The notes under the pieces are model-generated. The model had not been told where the DNA came from and searched no databases. It saw nothing but the letters and a program-made list of their open reading frames with translations. A DNA stretch of 64,000 nucleotides from Sphingomonas sp. SUN039 (GTDB lineage: Bacteria > Pseudomonadota > Alphaproteobacteria > Sphingomonadales > Sphingomonadaceae). A program made the position numbers and the translations under genes. The stretch covers positions 2,338,001 through 2,402,000 of the forward strand of contig NZ_CP096972.1 of assembly GCF_024758725.1 (NCBI RefSeq), read 5' to 3'. Below are positions 55,101 to 63,559 of this stretch, one piece after another. Every line of letters starts with the position of its first letter. Position 1 is the stretch's first letter.

Positions 55101-56485
55101 CCCGAAGTGCCCGATGCGGTTGCGCGAAAACCGGTTGCCACGCTTGCCGACCCGCTTGCTTGCGCGCCGTAGCCGGACGCGACGCTTGAGGCACCGCTCG
55201 CCGCCGCCGCCGGCGTGGTGCCGACGCGGTTTGCGGCAAAGCCCGGATTGTCACCGCTCCCCGCACTCGCTGCGATCAGCGTGTTGACCTGGCCCAGGTT
55301 GACCGCGTCGGCGGTGTCAATCGCGGCTGCGACGTTGACGATGCGACGCTGCTGAGTAGTCGATCCCACTGACACCGTGTCGGCTTGATCCGCCACGCTC
55401 TGGTTGCCGATGGCCACGCTGCTCGCCGCCGTGGCAGAAGACAGGATGCCGATGGCGACGGCGTTGGCCCCCGATGCTACCGTGCTGTCGCCGAGCGCCA
55501 CTGCGAAGTCGCCGCCCGCGCGCGCAAATGGGCCGAGCGCCGTGCTGCGGAAGCCATCCGACGCTGCCGCGACACCTACTGCCGAAGCGAGCGAGCCCGA
55601 CGACGTACTGTTTCGGCCGATCGCGATGCTGCTGAACTGACTGGCAGTCGCCCCGAGTCCCAAGGCAACAGAATTGTCGCCCTGCGCCTGGGCGTCGCTG
55701 CCGAACGCAAGGGCGTTTGCCCCGCTTGCTATTGGGACTGTGTGAATGCCGGTGATGATCCCCGCCATCAGATAGGTCGGAATGGCGGCAATGGCGCTGC
55801 TCATCTGGCCGAGGTTGACGGCATCGGTCGCACTGGTGCCCGCAGCGATGCTGGTCAGCCGCCGGGTGAGCCCGTTTGCGGCGTCGCCGAACGACACCGT
55901 ATTGGCGCTCGACGCGACCGAATTGGCACCAATGGCAACCGAACGATAGGCACTCGCCACGGCGTTGTTTCCAAGGGCGACACCGAATGCTTGCGCGTTG
56001 CTCTGCGAACCGATGGCGGTGCTGCCGCCATTGGCCCGCGAACGATAGCCGATCGCCGTCGCATCGTCGTCGTCTGCGCTTGCCGAATTGCCGACCGCGA
56101 CGGTCTGGTTGGCATTGGCAAGTGCATCTGCACCGATGGCGATGGCATCGATCCCCGCCGAATTGGCGTTGTTACCGACGGCGGTGCCGCGAAGATTCGA
56201 CGCGCGCGCGCCCGAGCCGAGCGCGGTCGTGTCCTCCTCGCTCGCCTGGGCACCATTACCGACCGCCGTCGCGTCGCTGACGCCCGAGGGGCTGCCCGCG
56301 ATACTGTTGGTGCCGCACGCGAGCAGGCGCGGTGCCGTCAGCTGCAGGCATGGTGCGGTCGCGTCGCTGCTGCCGATTACCGCCTGTGCCCGCGCCGCTT
56401 GCGGTGCCGTCAACGCTAGTGCGAGCGCGAGCGTGCTGACACCCAGAAAACGGGTATTGGAAAGAGGTGAAGCTGTGCTGTGCAT
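52184..56485 (-). CDS. YadA-like trimeric autotransporter adhesin
   Basis: A 1433-residue trimeric adhesin. A signal peptide (GVSTLALALALTAPQAARAQ) is followed by long arrays of YadA head repeats, each with an SVALGxxA-type turn (AVALGSGARSTG, AIAIGADALANA). At least nine neck-like units of the type ANTVSVGSxxQQRRIVNVA followed by DAVNLGQL divide them. Short coiled-coil segments follow near the C-terminus (AQGAANTALANAATAQGVAN). The last 70 residues are the YadA anchor (NGGIAAAMALGG to RMGVTFAW). ATG 56485 has GAGG at good spacing. The repeats are also repeated at the DNA level, which invites length variation by recombination. Confidence 0.93.
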   Translation of the reverse strand: MHSTASPLSNTRFLGVSTLALALALTAPQAARAQAVIGSSDATAPCLQLTAPRLLACGTNSIAGSPSGVSDATAVGNGAQASEEDTTALGSGARASNLRGTAVGNNANSAGIDAIAIGADALANANQTVAVGNSASADDDDATAIGYRSRANGGSTAIGSQSNAQAFGVALGNNAVASAYRSVAIGANSVASSANTVSFGDAANGLTRRLTSIAAGTSATDAVNLGQMSSAIAAIPTYLMAGIITGIHTVPIASGANALAFGSDAQAQGDNSVALGLGATASQFSSIAIGRNSTSSGSLASAVGVAAASDGFRSTALGPFARAGGDFAVALGDSTVASGANAVAIGILSSATAASSVAIGNQSVADQADTVSVGSTTQQRRIVNVAAAIDTADAVNLGQVNTLIAASAGSGDNPGFAANRVGTTPAAAASGASSVASGYGAQASGSASVATGFRATASGTSGTATGGLSTASGDYATATGTSSSASDFSSTANGALSSATGRFSTALGASAAASGLQSVALGANSVADQANTVSVGSSTQQRRIVNIAAGTANTDAVNVGQLNSALAALPAGGIPALAANNTHGFANAAASGPDSLAIGYAASAGSNASVATGTGANAAGSGSVASGASASATSTGSVAVGILAVASQNNAVALGSGARSTGVGSAAFGSDSLATQDYTVSFGTSAQQRRLVNVAAGSANTDAATVGQLNSAIAAIPAGGGSPAFSANNGGSFASAVSSGSNSVASGYGAQAGGSGSVASGTLATASGTGSVALGAGAVATQDFTVSLGTASLQRRVVNVAAGIAATDAATVGQLDTALGGFVADNMAGLAKASATGTNAVAGGYGAIATGTGTVASGANARASGLGSVALGANAVADQDFTVSVGSASQQRRITNLASGTSASDAATVGQLNVALGGFRINNAAGLSIAFANGTNAVALGYGANAGGVGSVALGASTSASGLGSVAIGVNSVANQANTVSVGAVGSERRIVNLANAIGAQDAVTLSQMNAAIAAISITSGGSSVQSGTSTATGVGAVALGFRQNANGNGAVALGDPNNATGTGAVALGADNNATGDGAVAIGNANTANGAGAVALGNGANAGTAGAVALGGNAQATGANSVALGTGSVAGQANTVSVGASGSERRVVNVASGNVASGSTDAVNGGQLFATNQAVTAAQGAANTALANAATAQGVANTALTNAATAQTTANTALARTDYVAVNGTGTRPTASGANAIAIGSATSATHANATAVGAGATTTRNAQVALGGAGSSVTVGDIAASTAAQVGPTDLSTVDASGTLGRDTTIRPAIASLQTSVGNQATQITALQAMDAAQVGRLSALEAGQASLSARIDVNNRNANGGIAAAMALGGTIIPADARVAVSFNLATYRGEQGFSTSAVVKAGDHVYFNAGIAGSTVKDSTGGRMGVTFAW

Positions 56486-56549
56486 GAGAACCTCGTTGCC
56501 GTTGCGTGAACTGTGGCGGGGAATGTAGACACAGCAGCGGGGCAGCCTC

Positions 56550-56567
56550 GTCACCCGAACAGGTGAC
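56550..56567. promoter_or_regulatory. Inverted repeat GTCACC-N6-GGTGAC in the YadA/response-regulator gap
   Basis: A perfect inverted repeat with 6-base arms in the 143-base gap between two divergent genes, 65 bases from the adhesin start and 62 from the regulator start. It is a candidate binding site for the adjacent LuxR-type response regulator; this is inferred from position and symmetry. Confidence 0.45.
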
Positions 56568-56628
56568 AACCGGCAGTCATCGAGTCCGCTAAGTCGGTGT
56601 CCGGATTGCGTAGGTTCGATCATCGCGG

Positions 56629-57279
56629 ATGTATTGCAGGGGGGGCACTATCTCGAGCATCGCCATCATCGAGGACGATCCGGCGATGGTCTCGTGGCTC
56701 AGCGCGGCAATCGAAGGTGCCGAGGATCTCTGCATCAGCGCGGTTGCCACGACCGCGCGCGACGGCGCTGCCTTGATCGACAAGGGCGGCTATGATGTCC
56801 TACTTTGCGACCTGGGCCTGCCCGATGGCAGCGGAATCGACCTGATCCGCCAGAGCGTGCGCCAGCATCCCGACGCCGATGTCATGGTCGTCACCCTGTT
56901 CGACGACCAGCGGAACGTCGTAAACGCGATCCGCGCAGGCGCGCGCGGCTATCTGTTAAAAGGGATGGAAGCCGATGCCTGTACGGGCTCGATCCGTGAA
57001 ATGCTGCGCGGCGGATCGCCGATCAACCCCCGCATCGCCCGCATGCTGCTTCAGCAGATCAGGCCAGATGCCATAGACGGCGACGCCCAGTTGACCGAAC
57101 GCGAACGTGACGTCCTGAACGTGCTCGCGCGCGGCTTCTCGAAAGCAGAGTGCGCGGGTTTGCTGGGCATTTCGGTCAATACGGTCGGCACTTATGTGAA
57201 ACGGATTTACAGCAAGCTCGAGGTCAATTCGCGCACCGCGGCGATTTATGAGGCGTCTGCCCAGGGAATGATCGATTGA
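56629..57279 (+). CDS. NarL/FixJ-type response regulator
   Basis: A 216-residue response regulator. The receiver domain has acidic residues (IAIIEDDPAM), phospho-acceptor D61 in CDLGLPDGSG, a Thr in VVTLFDD and the lysine in GYLLKGME. The C-terminal LuxR-type helix-turn-helix is LTERERDVLNVLARGFSKAE to VNTVGTYVKRIYSKL. ATG 56629 is the only available start and lacks a clear ribosome binding site. It is coupled to the histidine kinase gene (TTGA overlap) and divergent from the YadA-like adhesin. Confidence 0.92.
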   Translation: MYCRGGTISSIAIIEDDPAMVSWLSAAIEGAEDLCISAVATTARDGAALIDKGGYDVLLCDLGLPDGSGIDLIRQSVRQHPDADVMVVTLFDDQRNVVNAIRAGARGYLLKGMEADACTGSIREMLRGGSPINPRIARMLLQQIRPDAIDGDAQLTERERDVLNVLARGFSKAECAGLLGISVNTVGTYVKRIYSKLEVNSRTAAIYEASAQGMID

Positions 57280-58559
57280 AGGTTCATCCATTTGCGCGCG
57301 CAGCAGCTGCTTTGCCGGTGGTGCTGTCGCCGCGGCTGGCGTTCGTCGTCATCGCCATCGTTCTGCTGCTGGTGGACTGGTTCAGCTTTCACAACTGGGC
57401 TGCCGGACGGCTCGGTGCCACATCCGCTGACGCCGCAGACCTGACCTTCCTGCTATTGCTGACCTGCTGGATCGTCGGTCTGGCGCTGCATCGGCGGCGG
57501 CTCTCGCACGGCATCGACCGCGACGATTCCTGGCAGGGTTTCATCGTCGCCATGCTCTGGAGCACGGGCCTAGCCAGTGTGACGCTTGACTGGCTCGAAA
57601 ACCCGGCGGCGGGCGATGATCGCCGATTTCTCGCCGTAACTTTTGCGGTTGTTTATATCGCCATAGCTTCGACGGCGACGATCACGGCGCCCGGCAAACA
57701 ACCGCGTACTTTGCTGGCGACACTCGCCCCAGTCGTCGAACTGCCGCCCCTGCTGGCGCTGCACCTGATCGAAGGATGGTATCTGGGTGGTACGCTTCTG
57801 GTCATTCTGGCGATCTTTGCCGCACTGATGATGGCGTTTCGCGAGGCGATTACCCGGTCGATCAATCAGGCCCATGCGGCATTGGTCGCAACCCAGACCG
57901 ATCTTGCGGCGGCCGAAACCGAACGGCGCAAACTTGAAGTGAGCAGCGCCATCGATACCGAACGCGAGCGCCTGATGCGCGAAGTCCACGACGGGATCGG
58001 CTCGAGCTTGGTCACGGCACTCGCCATCGCGCAGCGCGAAAGACATCCGGCTGAAACCACCGAAGTCCTGCGGCGCGCGCTGTCCGAACTCAAACTCACC
58101 GTGGACTCCCTCGATCCCCTTAACGGCGACCTGCTCGCCTTGCTGGGCGGACTCCGACATCGTTTCGACGACGATCTGCAGCGATGCGGGCTTGCCGTCG
58201 TCTGGGACGTGCGCGATTGCCCGCCCATTGCCTGGCTCGATCCGGTTCATGCGCTGCACCTGCTGCGCCTTGTCAACGAAGCGGTCAGCAACGTTATCGG
58301 ACATGCGGGGGCCAGCGACATACGTTTCGAGTGCCGACCGGAACGCCGGCACGATGCCGAAGGCGTCCTGCTCGTCATAAGCGACAACGGGCGCGGCTTT
58401 GCGACCGACAAGCTGTCGAAAAACGGCACCGGACTGACGGCAATGCGGGCGCGCGCCGCCATATTGCGCGCCGAGATCGACATCGCCGCAGTCGTCGCCA
58501 AGGGAACCCGCATCGATTTGTGGCTTCCTCATAAACGCGATGAGGCGCGCAATTTCTAG
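57276..58559 (+). CDS. NarX/DegS-type sensor histidine kinase
   Basis: A 427-residue membrane histidine kinase. Residues 1-200 hold about six hydrophobic helices (LAFVVIAIVLLLVDWF, LTFLLLLTCWIVGLAL and others) and no recognisable periplasmic sensor domain. The HisKA_3 box is EVHDGIGSSLVTAL with phospho-acceptor H238. The ATP-binding domain shows LVNEAVSNVIGHAGAS, DNGRGF and GTGLTAMRARA. The TTG start at 57276 overlaps the regulator stop and follows AGGGA. The stimulus may be membrane-related, given the multi-helix sensor. Confidence 0.92.
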   Translation: MKVHPFARAAAALPVVLSPRLAFVVIAIVLLLVDWFSFHNWAAGRLGATSADAADLTFLLLLTCWIVGLALHRRRLSHGIDRDDSWQGFIVAMLWSTGLASVTLDWLENPAAGDDRRFLAVTFAVVYIAIASTATITAPGKQPRTLLATLAPVVELPPLLALHLIEGWYLGGTLLVILAIFAALMMAFREAITRSINQAHAALVATQTDLAAAETERRKLEVSSAIDTERERLMREVHDGIGSSLVTALAIAQRERHPAETTEVLRRALSELKLTVDSLDPLNGDLLALLGGLRHRFDDDLQRCGLAVVWDVRDCPPIAWLDPVHALHLLRLVNEAVSNVIGHAGASDIRFECRPERRHDAEGVLLVISDNGRGFATDKLSKNGTGLTAMRARAAILRAEIDIAAVVAKGTRIDLWLPHKRDEARNF

Positions 58560-58731
58560 TTGCTACCCATATTCGACCCAAATGCTGCGTCGAAGATCAT
58601 GCTCGGTTAGCCGACGCGGGAATGGTCAAGTCACGCGGCCGTATTCCCCAAACATTGCAGACATTGCGTCAGAGCTTCGTAATCGTCGCTAGCTGACATT
58701 CGTTCAGATGCTGTGCTTCGACACCAATCAT

Positions 58732-61092
58732 CTAGAAGCGGATCGTCGCACTCGCGCCGTATGTCCGCGGCTCGCTTGCCTGAATGCGGACGGCAGTACT
58801 GCCGTTGAAGACCGTGTTGTTCAGGCCGAGCGCGGCACCGAGCGGCTGATAGACGGCAAGCGGCGAGTAGCTGGTACCGGTCAGGTTGCGGCCGAACATA
58901 CTGACCGACCAGCGGTCGTCGCGGCCCGACAGCGTGAGCCGCGCGCCGAGCAACGCATAGCCGTCGGCGAGAGTCTGGACGTTGCCGTCGTTCTGCGTGC
59001 CGACGAATTGATCCGACACCAGCGACAGATTGGCGTTGGCGGCGAACCGCATCCCGCTCGAACCCAGTTCTGAAGACCAGTCGAGCGCGAAATTGCCGGT
59101 CCATTCGGGCGAGAAGCTGTTGGGCTTGCCGGTCAGATCCTGCGTGCCGGTGAGGCCCGGCAGGTTCGACGCCGTCGTGAACGAGGTAAATTTCGAGTCG
59201 AGATAGGCAATCGATACGGTCAGCGACAGGTTGCGCGTCGGGCTGAGCGTCGTGTCGAATTCGAATCCCTGCTGGCGTAGACCGCCGGCATTGCGGACGA
59301 TGAAGCTCACACCGTCGAACGCGCGGTCCTGAAAACCGTCGATATCTATGCGGTAGAAAGTGAGGTTCGCGCGCAGCGTCCGGTCGAGCCAGCTCGACTT
59401 GATGCCCAGTTCGTAGTTCTTGACCGTTTCCGGCGCAAAGACGCGCTTGGTCGAGACGAGGTTGCCGTTCGCATCGAAGGTCGAGAGCGACGGCGTGCCG
59501 CCGCCCGAGTTGTAACCGCCCGATTTATAACCGGTCGACAGGTTGGCGAAGATCAGGACATCGCGGCTGGGCTTGTAGTTCAGGCTGACGCGATAGGTGA
59601 ACTTGCTTTCGTTCAGGCCCGGATAGGTCAGTACCTCGGGCGCGCGCAAGGTTTGCGTGAACGCGCTCGATGCCTGGTTATAGGTGCCGCGCTTGCGGTC
59701 GTTGGTATAGCGGCCGCCCAAGGTCAGCGTCAGTTGATCGCCGAGGTGGATATTGCCCTGTGCATAGGCAGCGATACTGCTGACGTTTTGGAACACCTGC
59801 TGGTTGGTCGCGGCGACACCATTGGCGGTCGCGTAATAGGCGGCGCAGGCCGTGCGTGCTGCGCCTGCCGGCACGAGGACGCCGCAATAGTTCGTGCCCA
59901 TGTTGAGCAGTTCGTCGAGGCGGAAATCTTCATTGAAATAATACACGCCCGCGACCATGTCGAACGCGCCGCCGAACCATTCCCTCTCGGGCGAGATGAA
60001 TTGCAACTCGTGGTTGTGGCTTTTCGAATCGAACAGGCTGCGCCGCGAGGCGAGCGATACCGGGAAGTAGATGATGTCGCCGTCGAGCTGATCGTTTTTC
60101 CACACGCGGTAGCTGTTGATAAGCTTCAGCGACGCGTTGCCGACGGGGACAGTCAGTGTGCTCGACACGCCCCAGTTGGTATCGACCAGGCCCGTTGCCA
60201 TGAACTGGTTCATGTTGCGGTCGCCCAGAACTGTGTCGGGGCCGCCGTTGAACGCGGCCTGGATGAAGGCGAGACGCGCCGGACTCACCGAGTTCGCGTC
60301 GAAATCGAAATTGGCGACGCCGTCACCGCTCAGGCGCGTATAGTCGCCGCGCACGACCCATTCGATCCCGCCGAAGTCGGCCTTGAGCGTCGCGCGGCCC
60401 GAGAGGTCGTTCGACCCGCCGTAGCGCAGGCCGTCGAGCTGGTTGACCCACGGCCCCTTGTACCACTGCCCCATGCCCGCAACGCGCAGCGCGACATTGT
60501 CCGCGAGCGGTACGTTGACGAAACCCGAGACCTTGTACCGGTCGAACGAGCCGATCTCGCCGCTGACCTGACCCGAAAAATCCTGCTTCGGCAGCGCGCT
60601 TTTGAGCGACAAGGCGCCGACGCTGGCGTTGCGACCGAACAGCGTTCCCTGCGGCCCGCGCAGTACTTCGACGCCGTCGATGTCGAGGAAAGCCCCGAGG
60701 ATAGAACCCGAACGCGGCACGTAAACGCCGTCGAGGAACACTGCGACGCTGGGTTCGATCAGCGTGTTGGCGAGCGAGCCGACGCCGCGAATGCCGAGCC
60801 GGGTCGAGCCGGTGTTCGACGAGCGGACCGACTGGAAATTGGTCGCAATCTTCCCGAGATCGAGCACGGTCGTGACGTTGGTCCGCTCGAGCGTCGCGCC
60901 GTTGAAGGCGGCGATCGAAATCGGAACATTTTGCAGGCTTTCCGAACGCTTTTGCGCGGTCACGACGATTTCGCCGCTGTCCGCCTCGGGCGCTTCGGCC
61001 GGCGGCGTGGTTTGTGCCTGGGCGGTCCCGCCGACTACCAGTGACAATGCCAGCGCGAGCACACTCGCGGTCGCAAACGACGAAGCCTTCAT
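58732..61092 (-). CDS. TonB-dependent receptor
   Basis: A 786-residue outer-membrane receptor. The signal peptide (ATASVLALALSLVVGGTAQA) precedes a TonB box EIVVTAQKR. The plug domain contains VAVFLDGVYVPRSG and VEVLRGPQGTLFGRNA, and the barrel ends ASATIRF. ATG 61092 is chosen because GAGGGG lies seven bases before it; ATG 61098 is too close. It is the last gene of a minus-strand unit after TauD-type dioxygenase, BKACE and MFS genes, so it likely brings in the substrate of that pathway. Confidence 0.94.
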   Translation of the reverse strand: MKASSFATASVLALALSLVVGGTAQAQTTPPAEAPEADSGEIVVTAQKRSESLQNVPISIAAFNGATLERTNVTTVLDLGKIATNFQSVRSSNTGSTRLGIRGVGSLANTLIEPSVAVFLDGVYVPRSGSILGAFLDIDGVEVLRGPQGTLFGRNASVGALSLKSALPKQDFSGQVSGEIGSFDRYKVSGFVNVPLADNVALRVAGMGQWYKGPWVNQLDGLRYGGSNDLSGRATLKADFGGIEWVVRGDYTRLSGDGVANFDFDANSVSPARLAFIQAAFNGGPDTVLGDRNMNQFMATGLVDTNWGVSSTLTVPVGNASLKLINSYRVWKNDQLDGDIIYFPVSLASRRSLFDSKSHNHELQFISPEREWFGGAFDMVAGVYYFNEDFRLDELLNMGTNYCGVLVPAGAARTACAAYYATANGVAATNQQVFQNVSSIAAYAQGNIHLGDQLTLTLGGRYTNDRKRGTYNQASSAFTQTLRAPEVLTYPGLNESKFTYRVSLNYKPSRDVLIFANLSTGYKSGGYNSGGGTPSLSTFDANGNLVSTKRVFAPETVKNYELGIKSSWLDRTLRANLTFYRIDIDGFQDRAFDGVSFIVRNAGGLRQQGFEFDTTLSPTRNLSLTVSIAYLDSKFTSFTTASNLPGLTGTQDLTGKPNSFSPEWTGNFALDWSSELGSSGMRFAANANLSLVSDQFVGTQNDGNVQTLADGYALLGARLTLSGRDDRWSVSMFGRNLTGTSYSPLAVYQPLGAALGLNNTVFNGSTAVRIQASEPRTYGASATIRF

Positions 61093-61126
61093 GCCCATTC
61101 CCCTCGATCTTATCGTTAGTCGATAC

Positions 61127-62476
61127 CTAGACGTTCGCGCTGGCGACCATTTCACCTTCCGCGACAGCTTTTTTGCTTTTCGTGCCATCGGCGACGCGGT
61201 TGCAGTCGTCGGCATAGCTGCGGCGCGCGAGCGCGAACACGAGCGCCGCCAGGACGCAGGGCACGGGGAGGATACGCAGCGCATCGACCAGGCCCATCGC
61301 ATCGGCGAAGCGACCGGTCAGGATCGGCCCCGGTGCGAGGCCCAGCAGATTATTCGCCAGCGTCAGCGTGGCGAAGGCGGTGCCGTGGATAACACCCGGC
61401 GTCAGGTTCGCGACCATCGCGCCCGCCGGACCTGTCGTACCCGCGACGAGAAACACGGCAGCACCGAGCGCAAACAGTTGGGCAAGGCCCGGCGGCAGGG
61501 CGAAGGCGAGCGCGAGAAACCCGGCACAGCTGAGGCAGCAGGCGATCGCGAAGCTCAGCTTGGCTTCGGGGCGGCCCTTCGCCACGCGGTCGGCAATGGC
61601 ACCGCACAGGATCATGCCGACGCCGGTGATCAGCAGGAACAGCGCCGCCAGACCCGAGGCTTTGGCGAGCGGCAGATTGTAGCTGCGGACGAAGAATGTC
61701 GGCAACCAGGCGGGCAGCGCGCCCGCCGCATAGAGCTGCAGCCCGCTCGCGACATAGGCGCAGATCACCGACCGGCTGGCGACGAGCGTGCGAAGCTGCG
61801 CGACGCCGATCGCCGACACCCGCGCGACCGGATTGCCGCCGTCCGATGCGACCTCGCCGAGACGATTTTCCTTAACCAGCAGCGGGAAGATCACGGCGAG
61901 CGCCAGCCCCGACAGCGCGATGACGACGAATGCCGTGCGCCAGCCATGCGCGGCCGCGACGATACCGCCAAGCGCGACGCCGAGCACCTGGCCGAACAGC
62001 CCGCCCGCCATAAAGGCCGCCGAAAGCATCGCGCGCATGCGTGCGGGAAAGACGGCGATGACGAGCGCGATGCCGACGCTGCCATAGGCGGCCTCGCCCA
62101 CCCCGACGAGGATGCGCCCGATCAGCATCTGTTCGTAACTGCGCGCGACGCCGCAGAGCAGGGTCGCTAGGCTCCACAGCACCGCCATTACCGTCAGGCT
62201 CTTTATCCGGCCCCAGCGGTCGGCGAGGAGCGACAGCGGAAAGGTCAGCAGCCCGACCATCAAGGCGACCGCGCCGCTGAGCGTGCCGAGCTGCGCGTCG
62301 CTCAGCGCCCATTCGGCCTTGAGCAGCGGAAACACCGCATTGAGCACCTGCCGCGCCATATAGTCGGAGATCAGCAGCCCGAAGCAGAGCGCGAAAACCA
62401 GCCAGGCATAGGCGACCGGACGGGCATCCCCGTCCGCCCGGTCGCCATCCCCCCCGGAGAAAAAATAGTGCGCCAT
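61127..62476 (-). CDS. MFS transporter, aromatic/organic acid type
   Basis: A 449-residue inner-membrane permease with about 12 helices. The signature loop after helix 2 is LLADRWGRIKSLTVM, and helices 4-5 contain GRILVGVGEAAYG, a pattern common in sphingomonad MFS porters for organic anions. The C-terminal tail is short and charged. It starts nine bases after the BKACE stop and is followed by the TonB-dependent receptor gene after 34 bases, so all belong to one transcription unit. The substrate is unknown and is probably shared with the receptor. Confidence 0.9.
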   Translation of the reverse strand: MAHYFFSGGDGDRADGDARPVAYAWLVFALCFGLLISDYMARQVLNAVFPLLKAEWALSDAQLGTLSGAVALMVGLLTFPLSLLADRWGRIKSLTVMAVLWSLATLLCGVARSYEQMLIGRILVGVGEAAYGSVGIALVIAVFPARMRAMLSAAFMAGGLFGQVLGVALGGIVAAAHGWRTAFVVIALSGLALAVIFPLLVKENRLGEVASDGGNPVARVSAIGVAQLRTLVASRSVICAYVASGLQLYAAGALPAWLPTFFVRSYNLPLAKASGLAALFLLITGVGMILCGAIADRVAKGRPEAKLSFAIACCLSCAGFLALAFALPPGLAQLFALGAAVFLVAGTTGPAGAMVANLTPGVIHGTAFATLTLANNLLGLAPGPILTGRFADAMGLVDALRILPVPCVLAALVFALARRSYADDCNRVADGTKSKKAVAEGEMVASANV

Positions 62477-62485
62477 TTGTCGGCG

Positions 62486-63541
62486 CTACGCCGCGATCCT
62501 GAGCCCGTCGGTCGGTCGCGCGGGCGTGCGGTTGGGCAGCCAGCCATTCTCGCGCAGCGTCTCGTCGATGCTCGAATAAAAGGTGCCGATCTTGTAGATG
62601 CGCCGTGCGTCCGCGGCGGTCGCGATGGGGCGGTAGAGTTCCTCAGAAATCCGCACCATCTTCTCGATCTGCTGGACCGAGGTCGCGCGCTCGCCCTTGC
62701 GGCCCCAGAGATTGTCTTCCTGCCCGACGCGGACGTGGACGCCCATCGCGATACCCATCGTACACAGCGGATAGACGTTCCGCATCAGCCCCTCGACCGT
62801 GAACACCGCATTCTGCGGCAGGCGGTTGATGAATTCCATCAGGTTGCGCGGGTTGGGCCCGTCATGGCCGCCGCCGATCGCGACCCAGTTGATGACGAGC
62901 GGCCCCATATAATGCCCGTTCCGCACCAGCCGTTCGACGGTTTCGAGGTCGCGTGAACAGCCGACCATGAAGTGCGTCTGGATGCCCGACGCGGTCAGCC
63001 GCTTCATGTGCTCCTTCATGAACTTCGGCCCGGCCTCGTAGTACATCTCCGTATAGGCTTCGCGATAGGCGGGCTCGTCCATGCTGGTGCCCGCGACGTC
63101 GCTGTCGCTCATGATCTCCATCACGTTCATCTGGTTGGTGTTGACCGCAAGGGTGACCTGATCGGGTGCGGGGTTCAGATCGGCGAGCATGTGGCGCGTG
63201 TCGTCGGATAGCCACAGGGCTTCCTGCCCCTCCCCCTTCGGCGCGAAGCTGATCGATCCGCCGACCTGGAGGATCATGCCGGGCACCGCGCTCCGCAGCC
63301 GGTCGAGCATCTCGTTGAAGCGGTCGAGGTCTTTCGATCCGTTGCCGTCGGGTTCGCGGACATGGACGTGGAGCACGGTTGCGCCTGCATTGTAGCAGTC
63401 GACCGCCTTTTGCACCTGCTCGGCATAGCTCAGCGGAATGTCGTCGCTGTCACGCGGAAAGAAGCTCGGCGCATAGGGCGCCACCTGGATGACCAGCGGA
63501 TCCTGCGTTTCGGGAAGCAGGCTGTCGTCGAAGAACTGCAT
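62486..63541 (-). CDS. Beta-keto acid cleavage enzyme (BKACE, DUF849)
   Basis: A 351-residue zinc-dependent enzyme of the 3-keto-5-aminohexanoate cleavage family, which condenses a beta-keto acid with acetyl-CoA and releases acetoacetate and a CoA ester. Zinc-binding motifs are present in GATVLHVHVREPDG and in GVHVRVGQEDNLWG, and GGSISF is also conserved. ATG 63541 follows GAGGAG. It sits between a TauD-type dioxygenase and an MFS porter. The keto acid it cleaves is not known, and the family is broad. Confidence 0.9.
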   Translation of the reverse strand: MQFFDDSLLPETQDPLVIQVAPYAPSFFPRDSDDIPLSYAEQVQKAVDCYNAGATVLHVHVREPDGNGSKDLDRFNEMLDRLRSAVPGMILQVGGSISFAPKGEGQEALWLSDDTRHMLADLNPAPDQVTLAVNTNQMNVMEIMSDSDVAGTSMDEPAYREAYTEMYYEAGPKFMKEHMKRLTASGIQTHFMVGCSRDLETVERLVRNGHYMGPLVINWVAIGGGHDGPNPRNLMEFINRLPQNAVFTVEGLMRNVYPLCTMGIAMGVHVRVGQEDNLWGRKGERATSVQQIEKMVRISEELYRPIATAADARRIYKIGTFYSSIDETLRENGWLPNRTPARPTDGLRIAA

Positions 63542-63559
63542 CGTTCGTCTCCTCGGGGT

